In this document: positions 10,318-19,003 of the stretch, in pieces | Numbering within the stretch: position 1 is the stretch's first letter | How the letters are laid out: each line of letters opens with the position of its first letter | Assembly: GCF_026625645.1 (NCBI RefSeq) | Contig: NZ_CP113056.1 | Coordinates: forward strand, 1,116,001-1,180,000 | Length of the DNA stretch: 64,000 nt | DNA from: Ancylobacter sp. SL191 | GTDB taxonomy: Bacteria > Pseudomonadota > Alphaproteobacteria > Rhizobiales > Xanthobacteraceae | Direction: 5' to 3' | The notes under the pieces: generated by a model | Told to the model about the DNA's origin: nothing | The model's input: only the letters and a program-made list of their open reading frames with translations | Databases searched by the model: none | Program-made: the position numbers and the translations under genes

Positions 10318-10965
10318 TCAGGCGTTGCTTTTGCCTTCGGGGTTGAGAAGCTGGGCGAGGCGCTGCGCGTCAATGCCGTTGATGCGCGCGCCGCTCAAAT
10401 GCACAACGCCCGTGGCCGGGATGTCCCAGAGAGTGCCACGCTTGGCGAGAACCCGTGTCTCTCCCATCAGGACAGGCTCGCCTTCGGCGAGGGCGTTGAA
10501 CGTTGTGAGCCCGATCACCACAATCTGACGGGGGCGCAGGGCGCGGACGATGCGCTTGCAACGCTGCAAGCTGAAGTGCTCGAGGTCTCGGCGCACGGGG
10601 GGTGGCAATCGCCGCCAGGCGGCCATTGAAGGCGCGCGGAAGAAATTGACATTGATACCGGTGCAGGCGGCGAGGAAGGGTTTATCCCAGATGCGTTGCA
10701 AACGGCGGGCAAGCGCCCAGTCCGCGTGACTATAGTCACAGCGGTTCGGCCATCCCGCCTGTTCTCCCTCTCGCAATCCACGTTTCGCATCCTCGGCGCT
10801 GCCGCCGGGTTGATAGCCGATGAACAAGATCTCGGCGTCCGAAACAGCTGGCCCATAGAGGATGCGATAGCCCAAAGCCTGATGACCCATCTCTCCCGCA
10901 ACTTGAGCGTAGAGCTGGGCGGTCTCCTCATAGACGGCTCGGCAGATACGAGCGGCGTCATCCAT
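10318..10965 (-). CDS. Uracil-DNA-glycosylase-superfamily-like protein
   Basis: A 215-residue protein with weak but suggestive likeness to the uracil-DNA glycosylase superfamily. It has an N-terminal strand AEILFIGYQPGG in the place of motif 1 (G-x-x-P-G), GINVNFFRAPS in the middle, VVVIGLTTFNAL before the end and GVVHLSGAR near the position of motif 2 (H-x-S). The usual catalytic Asp or Asn of motif 1 is not evident, so activity on uracil is doubtful. It stands alone between two repeat clusters with no partner genes, which fits an accessory gene. Family placement is tentative. Confidence 0.5.
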   Translation of the reverse strand: MDDAARICRAVYEETAQLYAQVAGEMGHQALGYRILYGPAVSDAEILFIGYQPGGSAEDAKRGLREGEQAGWPNRCDYSHADWALARRLQRIWDKPFLAACTGINVNFFRAPSMAAWRRLPPPVRRDLEHFSLQRCKRIVRALRPRQIVVIGLTTFNALAEGEPVLMGETRVLAKRGTLWDIPATGVVHLSGARINGIDAQRLAQLLNPEGKSNA

Positions 10966-11034
10966 TGCCTGCTTGCCGACCTCTATAAAAACCGAGTGGC
11001 CCGCAGAGTAGCGCGTCGGTGCGGGCGGCGAACA

Positions 11035-11393
11035 CCCTCTCCCCGACGGGGAGAGGTGTAGGAGGCCGGCAGCCCGATTGGCGCGCGCGTTCCCGATGAA
11101 ACGCCGTCATGGGCGGGACGGCTCAATAAAAGATCGTCATCCCGGCCGGAGCGAAGCGGAGAGCCGGGATCGCGGACCGTTCTCTGACGAGGAGACGATC
11201 CCGGATCGGCCTGCGGCCGTCCGGGATGACGCCGTGCGGGGGAGCGAACTTCCCAAAACGCCGTCATGGCCGGGCTTGACCCGGCCATCCACGTCTTGCC
11301 GCCAGGCGCGCGGTCGACGTCGTGGATCCCCGGATCAAGTCCGGGGATGACGTTGTGCAGGATGGCACACTCGCTCTCCCCCATGGGGAGAGG
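11035..11393. repeat. Second cluster of palindromic repeats
   Basis: The 438 bp between the UDG-like gene and mmsA carry four elements. 11035-11056 and 11374-11393 are CTCTCCCC-type palindromes. 11132-11232 starts CGTCATCCCGGCC and ends CCGTCCGGGATGAC. 11262-11352 carries GTCATGGCCGGGC and CCGGGGATGAC arms. The latter two match the elements at 10196 and 10054 almost base for base in their arms and differ in the loops. No gene is seen here. Confidence 0.85.
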
Positions 11394-11403
11394 TAAGCGA
11401 CCC

Positions 11404-12894
11404 TCAGCCCGTGGTCGGGATGACGAACTGGGCGCCTTCGCGGATGCCGGTGGGCCAGCGGGCGGTGGTGGTCTTCATCTTGGTGTAGAAGCCCACGCCC
11501 TCCATGCCATAGACGTTGCGATCGCCGAAGATCGACCGCTTCCAGCCGCCGAAGGAGTGGAACGCCACCGGCACCGGGATCGGCACGTTGATGCCGATCA
11601 TGCCGGCCTTGGCGTCGCGGTCGAAGGCGCGGGCGCTATCGCCGTCGCGGGTGAAGATGGCGGCGCCATTGCCATATTCATGGTCGTTGACCAGCTTCAG
11701 CGCCTCGTCATAGCGGTCGACGCGCACCACCGAGAGCACCGGGCCGAAGATCTCTTCCTTGTAGATCTTCATGTCGGGGGTCACGTCGTCGAACAGCGTG
11801 CCGCCGAGGAAATAGCCGTTCTCATAGCCCTGCAGCTTGAGATCGCGGCCATCGACCACGAGCTTGGCGCCGGCGGCGACGCCGTCATCGATATAGCCGC
11901 GCACCTTGGCGAGGTGCTCCTTGGTGACGAGCGGGCCCATCTCGCTGTCCGGGTCGAGGCCGGGGCCGACCTTCAGGGCGCGCACCTTCGGCACGAGCTT
12001 TTCGAGCAGCGCGTCGCCGACGCCGCCCACCGCCACGGCGACCGAGACCGCCATGCAGCGCTCGCCGGCCGAGCCGTAGCCCGCGCCCATCAGCGCGTCG
12101 ACGGTCTTGTCGAGATCGGCGTCGGGCATCACCACGAGGTGGTTCTTGGCGCCGCACAGCGCCTGCGCCCGCTTGCCGGCCGCGCAGGCGGTCTTGTAGA
12201 CATATTCGCCGATGGCGGTGGAGCCGACGAAGCTCACCGCGGCGATGTCCGGGTGAACCAGCAGCGCGTCGACCGCTTCCTTGTCGCCCTGCACGACGTT
12301 GAACACGCCGGCCGGAAGGCCGGCTTCCGAGAGCAGTTCGGCCAGCAGCAGCGAAGTGGACGGGTCTTTCTCGGAAGGCTTCAGCACGAAGGCATTGCCG
12401 CAGGCCAGCGCCACCGGGAACATCCACATCGGCACCATGGCCGGGAAGTTGAACGGGGTGATGCCGGCGACCACGCCCAGCGGGTGGCGGGCCGAGAACA
12501 CGTCGACGCCGCGCGCCACCTGCTCGGTGAAGTCGCCGCGCATCAGATGCGGGATGCCGCAGGCGAACTCGACCACCTCGATGCCGCGGGTGACCTCGCC
12601 CTTGGCGTCCTCGAAGGTCTTGCCATGTTCCTTGGTGATGGCGGTGGCGAGCGCATCGATGTCGCGCTCCAGCAGCGCCTTGAACTTGAACATGATGCGC
12701 GCGCGGGTCAGCGGCGGGGTGTCGGCCCAGGCCGGGAAGGCCGCGGCGGCGTTCGCCACCGCCTCGCCCACCGTGGCGGTGGAGGCCAGCAGCACCTCGC
12801 CGGACTGCGCGCCGGTCGAGGGATCAAAGACCGGGCCGGTGCGCCCCGCCGTGTTCACGACCTTGCCGCCGATGTAATGGCCGATGACCGCCAT
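11404..12894 (-). CDS. mmsA: Methylmalonate-semialdehyde dehydrogenase (CoA-acylating)
   Basis: A 496-residue aldehyde dehydrogenase that converts methylmalonate semialdehyde or malonate semialdehyde to propionyl-CoA or acetyl-CoA, in valine, inositol or beta-alanine catabolism. It shows IGGKVV at the N-terminus, [16 protein letters not shown] (residues 145-160), [21 protein letters not shown] and the catalytic cysteine in SAGERCM (Cys 280). The motif [17 protein letters not shown] near the end is characteristic of MmsA. Start 12894 has AGGG upstream. It is divergent from a LysR gene that is its probable regulator. Confidence 0.96.
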   Translation of the reverse strand: MAVIGHYIGGKVVNTAGRTGPVFDPSTGAQSGEVLLASTATVGEAVANAAAAFPAWADTPPLTRARIMFKFKALLERDIDALATAITKEHGKTFEDAKGEVTRGIEVVEFACGIPHLMRGDFTEQVARGVDVFSARHPLGVVAGITPFNFPAMVPMWMFPVALACGNAFVLKPSEKDPSTSLLLAELLSEAGLPAGVFNVVQGDKEAVDALLVHPDIAAVSFVGSTAIGEYVYKTACAAGKRAQALCGAKNHLVVMPDADLDKTVDALMGAGYGSAGERCMAVSVAVAVGGVGDALLEKLVPKVRALKVGPGLDPDSEMGPLVTKEHLAKVRGYIDDGVAAGAKLVVDGRDLKLQGYENGYFLGGTLFDDVTPDMKIYKEEIFGPVLSVVRVDRYDEALKLVNDHEYGNGAAIFTRDGDSARAFDRDAKAGMIGINVPIPVPVAFHSFGGWKRSIFGDRNVYGMEGVGFYTKMKTTTARWPTGIREGAQFVIPTTG

Positions 12895-12952
12895 GGCGTT
12901 TTCCCTTCGGTTTGTCCGTTGACTGTGACGATGGTTGTGCTTGTGGAACGGG

Positions 12953-12989
12953 CGCACTTCAACGACGATGTTTCATCATCCGTTGTGCG
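12953..12989. promoter_or_regulatory. Imperfect dyad between mmsA and lysR
   Basis: An imperfect inverted repeat runs from CGCAC (12953) to GTGCG (12989), with inner CAACG/CGTTG and GATG/CATC pairs around a TTT centre. It lies in the short divergent intergenic region, where LysR-type regulators commonly bind. Symmetry is visible; regulation of mmsA by the neighbour is inference. Confidence 0.4.
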
Positions 12990-13023
12990 GGCATAGGCTC
13001 AAGAGGGCTCAAGGGGGGCGGGT

Positions 13024-13935
13024 TTGGATTGGGATCACCTGCGCATCTTCCTCGCGGTCGCGCGCGCCGGGCAGATGCTGGCGGCGGCGCGCCAGCTCGG
13101 GCTCGACCATGCGACCGTCGGGCGCCGGCTCGGCGCGCTGGAGGCCGGCCTCGGCTCCAAGCTGATCGAGCGGCGCACCACGGGAAGCGCGCTCACCCCC
13201 GCCGGCGAGCGCCTGCTCGCCCATGCCGAGCGGATCGAGACCGAGATGCTGCAGGCGCAGGCGGCGCTGGGCAATGTCGACCTCGCGCTCGCCGGCACGG
13301 TGCGCATCGGCGCGCCGGACGGGTTCGGCACCTATTTCCTCGCCCCGCGCCTCGGCAAGCTGGCCGACGAGCATCCCGGCATGACCATCCAGCTCGCCCC
13401 CCTGCCGCGCAGCTTCTCGCTGCCCAAGCGCGAGGTCGATGTCGCCGTCACCCTGCAGCGCCCGACCGAGGGGCGGCTGGTGGCGCGCAAGCTCACCGAT
13501 TACAGCCTGGGCGTGTACGCCACGCGCGACTATCTTGATCGCACTGGCCCGATCGTCCACCTCACTGCACTGACTGGCCGCCTCTTGGTGACCTATGTGC
13601 CGGACCTCGTCTACTCGCCAGCGCTCGACTATTTCGAGGCGTTTCGCGAGATCGAGGCGCGCCGGCTGGAATGCGCCAGCGTGGTCGGGCAGATGGAGGC
13701 GGTGCGTGCCGGGGCGGGGGTCGGCATCCTCCATGACTATGCCGCGCGGGCCCATCCCGAACTGGTCAGGCTGTTGCCGGAACTGAGTTTTCGCCGGTCC
13801 TACTGGCTCGTCACCCATGCCGACATCCACGAATTGCGGCGCATTCGCGAGGTGGAGGACTTCATCGCCGGTGCGGTGCGCGAGGCACGGGCGAGCTTCG
13901 TCACCGGCCCCGCGCCGGTCATGGCCACCTCGTAA
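13024..13935 (+). CDS. LysR-family transcriptional regulator
   Basis: A 303-residue LysR regulator. The N-terminal helix-turn-helix is MDWDHLRIFLAVARAGQMLAAARQLGLDHATVGRRLGALEAGL, followed by a linker helix and a periplasmic-binding-like effector domain (GTVRIGAPDGFGTYFLAPRLGKL). The start is TTG at 13024, supported by a strong AGGGGGG site and by the family's MDWDHLR opening. It is divergent from mmsA and probably controls it. One stretch of the gene (13551-13571) is repeated exactly in non-coding DNA at 62041-62061. Confidence 0.92.
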   Translation: MDWDHLRIFLAVARAGQMLAAARQLGLDHATVGRRLGALEAGLGSKLIERRTTGSALTPAGERLLAHAERIETEMLQAQAALGNVDLALAGTVRIGAPDGFGTYFLAPRLGKLADEHPGMTIQLAPLPRSFSLPKREVDVAVTLQRPTEGRLVARKLTDYSLGVYATRDYLDRTGPIVHLTALTGRLLVTYVPDLVYSPALDYFEAFREIEARRLECASVVGQMEAVRAGAGVGILHDYAARAHPELVRLLPELSFRRSYWLVTHADIHELRRIREVEDFIAGAVREARASFVTGPAPVMATS

Positions 13936-13949
13936 CGCCTTGACAGCGC

Positions 13950-14933
13950 TCAGCTCAGGCCGAATTCGGCGAGCTGCCGGCGGGTCTGGGCGATGTTCGT
14001 GGTGACGAAGTCGCCAAAGGCGGGCATCGGCAGATAGGCGCTCATCCAGTTATGCTGGAACAGCTTTGCCCGCCAGCTCGGCGTCCGGACCAGCCGGGCG
14101 ATCAGCCCCGCCAGCCGCTCCCGCTGCTCCGGTGAGGACTCCGGCGGGGCGAAGATCCCCCGCCAGTTATCCATGCGCAGGTCCACCCCCATCTCGCCGA
14201 AGGTGGGAATGTTCACGCCCGGCAGGCGCTGCGACGAGGAGATGGCGAGCCCGCGCAGCCGGCCGAGGCTGATATCGAGCTGCAGCTCGCTGAGCCCGCC
14301 CACCGCGCAGTTCGCCTGCCCGCTGAAAATCTGCGCGCCGGTCGTCTCGCCCGGCGGTCGCGACACATAGGCGAGCCGCTGCGGCTCGATGCCGGCTTGC
14401 CGGGCAAGATCGGCCACCAGCAGGTGCTCCGTGCCGCCGCGCGGACCGCCAGCGAAGCGGATGGTGGCTGGCTCCAGCTGGAGCCCGATGGTCAGTTCCT
14501 TCAGCGTGTCGATATCCGAGTTCCAGGCCACGGCAAGGACGAGGTGCTCGCAGGCGATGCGCGCGATCGGCGCGCCCAGTACCAGCTCCAGCGGCGCGCG
14601 TTGCAGGATGCCGGCACCGATGAGGCTCGCGCCCGTCACCATGATCACATCATCCGGCCCGCGTCCAAGTTCGAGGAAGCGTACCAGCGCGGCGCTGGTT
14701 TCCGCCGGGGCGTAGACGGTATCGAGCTGACCGACGAGGCTTTCCGCGCGAAGCACCTCCCCGATCGCGGTAGCGCAGCGAGCCGCGCCGCCTCCGAGGG
14801 ATGTGGGTACGAAGAGCGTCAGCCGTTCGAGCATTGGCGGGGAGGCGGCTGCCTGCGCGCGCGCGGCGCCCGTCGTGATCGTGCTACCAGCCAGGCCGGC
14901 GGTCAGTCCGGCGAGAAAGCCGCGTCGGTTCAT
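13950..14933 (-). CDS. TctC/Bug-family periplasmic solute-binding protein
   Basis: A 327-residue exported binding protein of the tripartite tricarboxylate transporter (TctC/Bug) family. It begins with a twin-arginine-like leader MNRRGFLAGLTAGLAG ending at ARAQA. LTLFVPTSLGGG follows, where most family members have VPF-x-PGG, and later come GGPRGGTEHLL and VPTFGEMGVD-like (VNIPTFGEMGVDLRMDNWRGIFAPP). Such proteins bind carboxylates. No tctA or tctB membrane genes lie nearby, so it is an orphan that may share membrane components elsewhere. It is convergent with the LysR gene. Confidence 0.85.
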   Translation of the reverse strand: MNRRGFLAGLTAGLAGSTITTGAARAQAAASPPMLERLTLFVPTSLGGGAARCATAIGEVLRAESLVGQLDTVYAPAETSAALVRFLELGRGPDDVIMVTGASLIGAGILQRAPLELVLGAPIARIACEHLVLAVAWNSDIDTLKELTIGLQLEPATIRFAGGPRGGTEHLLVADLARQAGIEPQRLAYVSRPPGETTGAQIFSGQANCAVGGLSELQLDISLGRLRGLAISSSQRLPGVNIPTFGEMGVDLRMDNWRGIFAPPESSPEQRERLAGLIARLVRTPSWRAKLFQHNWMSAYLPMPAFGDFVTTNIAQTRRQLAEFGLS

Positions 14934-15024
14934 GAAATGCCGCCCGGTAGCAGCTTGCCCCTGCTGCTCGCTCTACTTGCATAGCGTGTCGCGCAAGGTG
15001 GTGGAAGGTCAGACGAACCGCTCG

Positions 15025-16089
15025 CTACTTATTTACCTCGGCCCCGTTGCTCCACCGCAGGTTCCTCCCGCCGAAGCGGTACTGCGTCGCCTGGCTATAG
15101 GTCTCGCCCGGCTTCAACCACGGGGAGGGGAAGCCCGGCTGGTTCACCGCATCGGGAAAGGTCTGCGCCTCGAAGCACAGCCCGGCATGGGGGCCGTGGC
15201 GATGGCCGCCGAGCCCGTGCCGTGTCGGCTTGAGGTGGAAGCCGTCATAGAGTTGCAGCCCCGGCGCGTCGGTGAACACGTCAAGCTGCAAGCCCGACCG
15301 GGCGCTCGCCGCGCGGGCAGCGAAACGCGGCGGGCCATTGGGGGTGCCGTCCAGCGCGTAATTGATGTCGTAACAGGTGCCGCGCGCGTCCAATCGCTGC
15401 GGCGTGGTGAAGTCGAAGGGCGTGCCCGCCACGGGGGCGATGTCGCCGGTCGGGATGAGATCGGCATCGACCGGTGTGTAGTGCCGCGCGGCGATCTCGA
15501 CCTCCAGCTCACGCACCGAGCCGGCCGGGTCGAGGGTGAAATAGGAATGGTGGGCGAGGTTCACCGGCGTCGGCGCGTCGGTGGTCGCGGTCATCGTAAT
15601 GGCGAGCGTCGCGAGGGCCTCCAGCCGGTAGGTGCAGCGCACATCCAGCGTGCCCGGATAGCCTTCCTCGCCATCGGGCGAACGGCGCATCAGCGTCACC
15701 GCGTCGATACTGGCCGTCTCGATCCGCCAGTTCCGGTGCGAGAAGCCGCGCGCGCCGCCATGCAGATGGGTGCGCCCCGCCTCGTTGCGGCCGACATCGT
15801 AAGTGGTGCCGTCGAGGGTGAAGCGCCCGTCGCGGATCCGGTTGGCGACGCGCCCGCAGGTGGCGCCGAGATAGGGCGGGTTGGCGATGTAGCTCGCTGC
15901 GTCCTCAAAGCCGAGCACCACCCGGCGCAGCCGGCCGTCGATCAGGGGGATTTCCAGATCGCGTAGTGTCGCGCCCCAGCTCAGCACCCGCGCCCGCGTG
16001 CCATCCGGCCCGTGCAGCGTGACTTCCTCGATCGCCTCGCCATCCGGGCCCGTGCCCACCTGCGTGATCTGAGCGTCCATCCCTGTCAT
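15025..16089 (-). CDS. Aldose 1-epimerase (mutarotase)
   Basis: A 354-residue galactose-mutarotase-fold enzyme that interconverts alpha and beta anomers of aldoses. Typical family blocks are visible: LSWGATLRDLEIP, GATCGRVANRIRDGRF, HLHGGARGFSHRNW with the first catalytic His, VNLAHHSYFTLDPAG with the second His, and PHAGLCFEAQTFPDAVNQPGFPSPWLKPGE carrying the catalytic Glu. It has no signal peptide. The gene stands alone between an exported binding protein and a MerR gene, so the sugar it serves is not indicated by context. Confidence 0.93.
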   Translation of the reverse strand: MTGMDAQITQVGTGPDGEAIEEVTLHGPDGTRARVLSWGATLRDLEIPLIDGRLRRVVLGFEDAASYIANPPYLGATCGRVANRIRDGRFTLDGTTYDVGRNEAGRTHLHGGARGFSHRNWRIETASIDAVTLMRRSPDGEEGYPGTLDVRCTYRLEALATLAITMTATTDAPTPVNLAHHSYFTLDPAGSVRELEVEIAARHYTPVDADLIPTGDIAPVAGTPFDFTTPQRLDARGTCYDINYALDGTPNGPPRFAARAASARSGLQLDVFTDAPGLQLYDGFHLKPTRHGLGGHRHGPHAGLCFEAQTFPDAVNQPGFPSPWLKPGETYSQATQYRFGGRNLRWSNGAEVNK

Positions 16090-16146
16090 CCGTGCTGGCC
16101 CGGCTCGCGGTGGCCGGGCGATTCGGCGTCCAGTATGCCGCGCCCG

Positions 16147-16611
16147 TCAGTGCGTGGGCACCGCCGTTGCGGGGGCGTGATGATCGTGGCGGCAAAGATC
16201 GTGATCCGCCAGCGTCTCGATCACCCGGCACTGGTCAACCCGGCCATGGGCGCAGCCGGCGATCATCCGCTCCAGCTCCACCTTCAGCGCGGTGAGGCCG
16301 GCGATGCGCCGCTCCACCTCCTCCAGCCGGTGGCGGGCGATGGCGTCGGCGGCGGCGCAGGACTGGTCGGGATCGTCCTGCAGATGCAGCAGCGTGCGGA
16401 TCGCCTCGATCTCGAAGCCCAGTTCGCGTGAATGGCGGATGAAGGCGAGGCGACGCAGATCCGCTCCGTCATAAGCCCGGCGGCCGCCCTCGGTGCGCGG
16501 CGGGCGGGGCAGCAGGCCGATGGATTCGTAATAGCGGATGGTCGGCACCTTCACCCCGCTCACCCGCGCCGCCTCGCCAATGGTGAAGGGGCCGTCCTCG
16601 CCTGCGCTCAT
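16147..16611 (-). CDS. MerR-family heavy-metal regulator (ZntR/CadR/PbrR-like)
   Basis: A 154-residue MerR-family sensor. The N-terminal winged helix-turn-helix is FTIGEAARVSGVKVPTIRYYESIGLLPRP, and the dimerization helix follows. Candidate metal ligands are Cys 85, Cys 120, Cys 128 and Cys 140 with a His-rich end (RHDHH), so a divalent soft metal such as Zn, Cd or Pb is likely. The Cys 120-x7-Cys 128 spacing is intermediate between CadR and PbrR. Start 16611 is chosen over an upstream frame because it opens at MSAGEDGPFTIGEAA. It is divergent from its likely target, the P-type ATPase. Confidence 0.93.
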   Translation of the reverse strand: MSAGEDGPFTIGEAARVSGVKVPTIRYYESIGLLPRPPRTEGGRRAYDGADLRRLAFIRHSRELGFEIEAIRTLLHLQDDPDQSCAAADAIARHRLEEVERRIAGLTALKVELERMIAGCAHGRVDQCRVIETLADHDLCRHDHHAPATAVPTH

Positions 16612-16619
16612 TTTCCCGC

Positions 16620-16650
16620 TTGCTCCTCTAGTCGCTAGAGGAATTAGGGT
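16620..16650 (+). promoter_or_regulatory. MerR-type promoter of the metal ATPase
   Basis: A -35 TTGCTC (16620-16625) and a -10 TAGGGT (16645-16650) are separated by 19 bp, the over-long spacer that MerR regulators correct by twisting DNA. Inside the spacer is a perfect dyad, CCTCTAG at 16625-16631 and CTAGAGG at 16635-16641, matching the ZntR/CadR/PbrR operator pattern. Strong support for metal-induced control of the downstream gene. Confidence 0.9.
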
Positions 16651-16687
16651 GCCGTCCATCGCAGCACAAGAGGCGAGAGGTGATGCC

Positions 16688-19003
16688 ATGGCCGCGCTGA
16701 AAACCCGCTACCGGATCGAGGGCATGGACTGCGCGTCCTGCGCCACCAAGATCGACACGGCGGTGCGCCGGCTGCCAGATGTGGCGGAGGTGTCGGTCTC
16801 GGTGACCGCCGGTACGCTGACCGTCGAGCATGACGGCGCCGACCTTGCCGTGCTGGAAAAGCGCGTCGCCGGCCTCGGCTATGGCATCGTACCGCTCGTG
16901 GGCGCTGCCGAAGCCCGCACGCGCGACACCCACCAGCACGGCCCCGGCTGCGCCGGGCACGATCATGACCACCATGACCACGAACATCATGGCCATGATC
17001 ACGCGAGTCATGATCACGACGGCCACGGTCACGTTCATGGCGACGGTCACGATCATGCCGGCCACGCGCGCCCCCCCGCCGCGCCCGCCCCTGAAGCGTC
17101 CGACCATGCGCATAACCATCTCCCGACCGACCGGCCGTGGTGGCAGAGCGGCAAGGCGCGGCTGACGCTGGCTTGCGCCGGCGCGCTTGGCCTCGCTTAC
17201 GGACTCGGCCATCTCATCCCGGCCTACGCGCACCTGTTCTTCATCGCCGCTCTGGCGATCGGGCTCCTGCCCATCGCCCGCCGGGCGGTGATGGCGGAGC
17301 TCGCCGGCACGCCCTTCTCCATCGAGATGCTGATGACCATCGCGGCCATCGGCGCGGTGATCATCGGTGCCAGCGAGGAGGCTGCCGCCGTGGTGGTGCT
17401 GTTCCTCATCGGCGAATTACTGGAGGGCGTCGCCGCCGGTCGCGCCCGCGCCAGCATCCGCGCGCTGACCGCGCTGGTGCCGAAGACGGCGCGGCTGATC
17501 GAGAACGGCACGACCCGCGAGGTGCCGGCCGAGAGCCTCACCATCGGTGCGCTCATCCTCGTGCGGCCCGGCGAGCGCATCCCGGCCGACGGGGTGGTGA
17601 CGGAAGGCGTGGGCTCCGTGAACGAGGCGCCGGTGACCGGCGAGAGCGTGCCGGTGTCCAAGGGCGTGGGCGACACGGTGTTCGCCGGCACGGTGAATGG
17701 CGAGGCGGCGCTGACCATCCGGGCCACGACCGAGCCCTCCGACAACACCATTGCACGCGTGGTCCGGCTGGTGGAGGAGGCGCAGGAGAGCAAGGCGCCG
17801 ACCGAGCGTTTCATCGACCGTTTCGCCCGCTGGTACACGCCCTTCGTGGTGCTGCTCGCCGCGCTCGTCGCCGTGCTGCCGCCGCTGCTCGCCGGCGCGG
17901 CGTGGGATGAGTGGATCTATAAGGGCCTCGCTATCCTGCTCATCGGCTGCCCCTGCGCGCTGGTGATCTCGACCCCTGCGGCGATCGCCGCCGGTCTCGC
18001 CGCCGGGGCGCGGCGCGGGCTGCTGATCAAGGGCGGCGCGGTGCTGGAGCGGCTGCGTCTCGTCAATGCGGTCGCGCTCGACAAGACCGGCACGCTGACC
18101 GAGGGCAAGCCGAAGGTGACGGACGTCATCGCCTTTGCCGGGGATGAGGCGGCGCTGATCGCCCGCGCCGCCGCGCTGGAGGCGGGCTCCAGCCACCCGC
18201 TGGCGAACGCCATCCTCAATGAGGCCGCCGCGCGCGGCCTGTCGATCCCGCCGGTAAGCGGGGCGGCGGCGCTGGGCGGCGAGGGCGTGAGCGGCACGGT
18301 GGAGGGCGCGGCGCTGTTCCTTGGTTCGCCCAAGGCGGCCGCCGCGCGGGCCCCGCTGACGGGGGAACAGCAGGCGGTCGTTTCCCGCCTGAACGAGGCC
18401 GGCAAGACCGTCGCCGTGCTGGTGGCGGACGGCGCGGTGGCGGGCCTTCTCGCTCTGCGCGACGAGCCGCGCGCGGATGCCGCCGCAGGCCTCGCGGCGC
18501 TGAAGGCGGCGGGCATCCGCACGGTGATGCTGACCGGCGACAATGAGCGCACCGCGCAGGCGGTGGGCGCCAGCCTCGGCATCGAGGTGCGTGCCGGGCT
18601 GATGCCGGCGGACAAGCAGCGCATCATCGGCGAGCTGAAACGCGAGGGCTTCACCGTCGCCAAGGTCGGCGACGGCATCAATGACGCGCCGGCGCTGGCG
18701 GCGGCCGATGTCGGCATCGCCATGGGCGGCGGCACGGATGTGGCGCTGGAGACGGCGGAAGCAGCGGTGCTGCACGGGCGCGTCGGTGATGTCGCGGCGA
18801 TGATCGCCCTGTCGCGCCAAACCATGCGCAACATCCATGAGAACATCACCCTCGCGCTTGGGCTCAAGGCGGTGTTTCTGGTGACCACCATCATCGGCGT
18901 CACCGGGCTGTGGCCGGCCATCCTCGCCGATACCGGCGCTACCGTGCTGGTGACCGCGAATGCCTTGCGCTTGCTGGGCTGGAAGGGGAATAGCGCCGGT
19001 TAA
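16688..19003 (+). CDS. zntA: P1B-type ATPase exporting Zn/Cd/Pb
   Basis: A 771-residue heavy-metal exporting ATPase of the inner membrane. The N-terminal HMA domain has GMDCASC (Cys 15 and Cys 18). A His/Asp-rich linker of roughly 50 residues follows (about 80-155), unusually long and likely a zinc buffer or sensor. Then come the transmembrane helices, TGES, the CPC ion site in LIGCPCALVIS, the phosphorylation site DKTGTLTEGKP, the SSHPLA loop, TGDN and GDGINDAPALA. The CPC with a Zn/Cd/Pb-type MerR partner suggests a ZntA/CadA role rather than copper. Start 16688 has GAGAGG upstream. Its last 4 bp overlap the convergent kinase gene. Confidence 0.95.
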   Translation: MAALKTRYRIEGMDCASCATKIDTAVRRLPDVAEVSVSVTAGTLTVEHDGADLAVLEKRVAGLGYGIVPLVGAAEARTRDTHQHGPGCAGHDHDHHDHEHHGHDHASHDHDGHGHVHGDGHDHAGHARPPAAPAPEASDHAHNHLPTDRPWWQSGKARLTLACAGALGLAYGLGHLIPAYAHLFFIAALAIGLLPIARRAVMAELAGTPFSIEMLMTIAAIGAVIIGASEEAAAVVVLFLIGELLEGVAAGRARASIRALTALVPKTARLIENGTTREVPAESLTIGALILVRPGERIPADGVVTEGVGSVNEAPVTGESVPVSKGVGDTVFAGTVNGEAALTIRATTEPSDNTIARVVRLVEEAQESKAPTERFIDRFARWYTPFVVLLAALVAVLPPLLAGAAWDEWIYKGLAILLIGCPCALVISTPAAIAAGLAAGARRGLLIKGGAVLERLRLVNAVALDKTGTLTEGKPKVTDVIAFAGDEAALIARAAALEAGSSHPLANAILNEAAARGLSIPPVSGAAALGGEGVSGTVEGAALFLGSPKAAAARAPLTGEQQAVVSRLNEAGKTVAVLVADGAVAGLLALRDEPRADAAAGLAALKAAGIRTVMLTGDNERTAQAVGASLGIEVRAGLMPADKQRIIGELKREGFTVAKVGDGINDAPALAAADVGIAMGGGTDVALETAEAAVLHGRVGDVAAMIALSRQTMRNIHENITLALGLKAVFLVTTIIGVTGLWPAILADTGATVLVTANALRLLGWKGNSAG

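Noticed and set aside
9931..11393. CRISPR array
   Set aside because: The repeats are palindromic, of different lengths, and irregularly spaced, with no constant spacer length and no cas genes.
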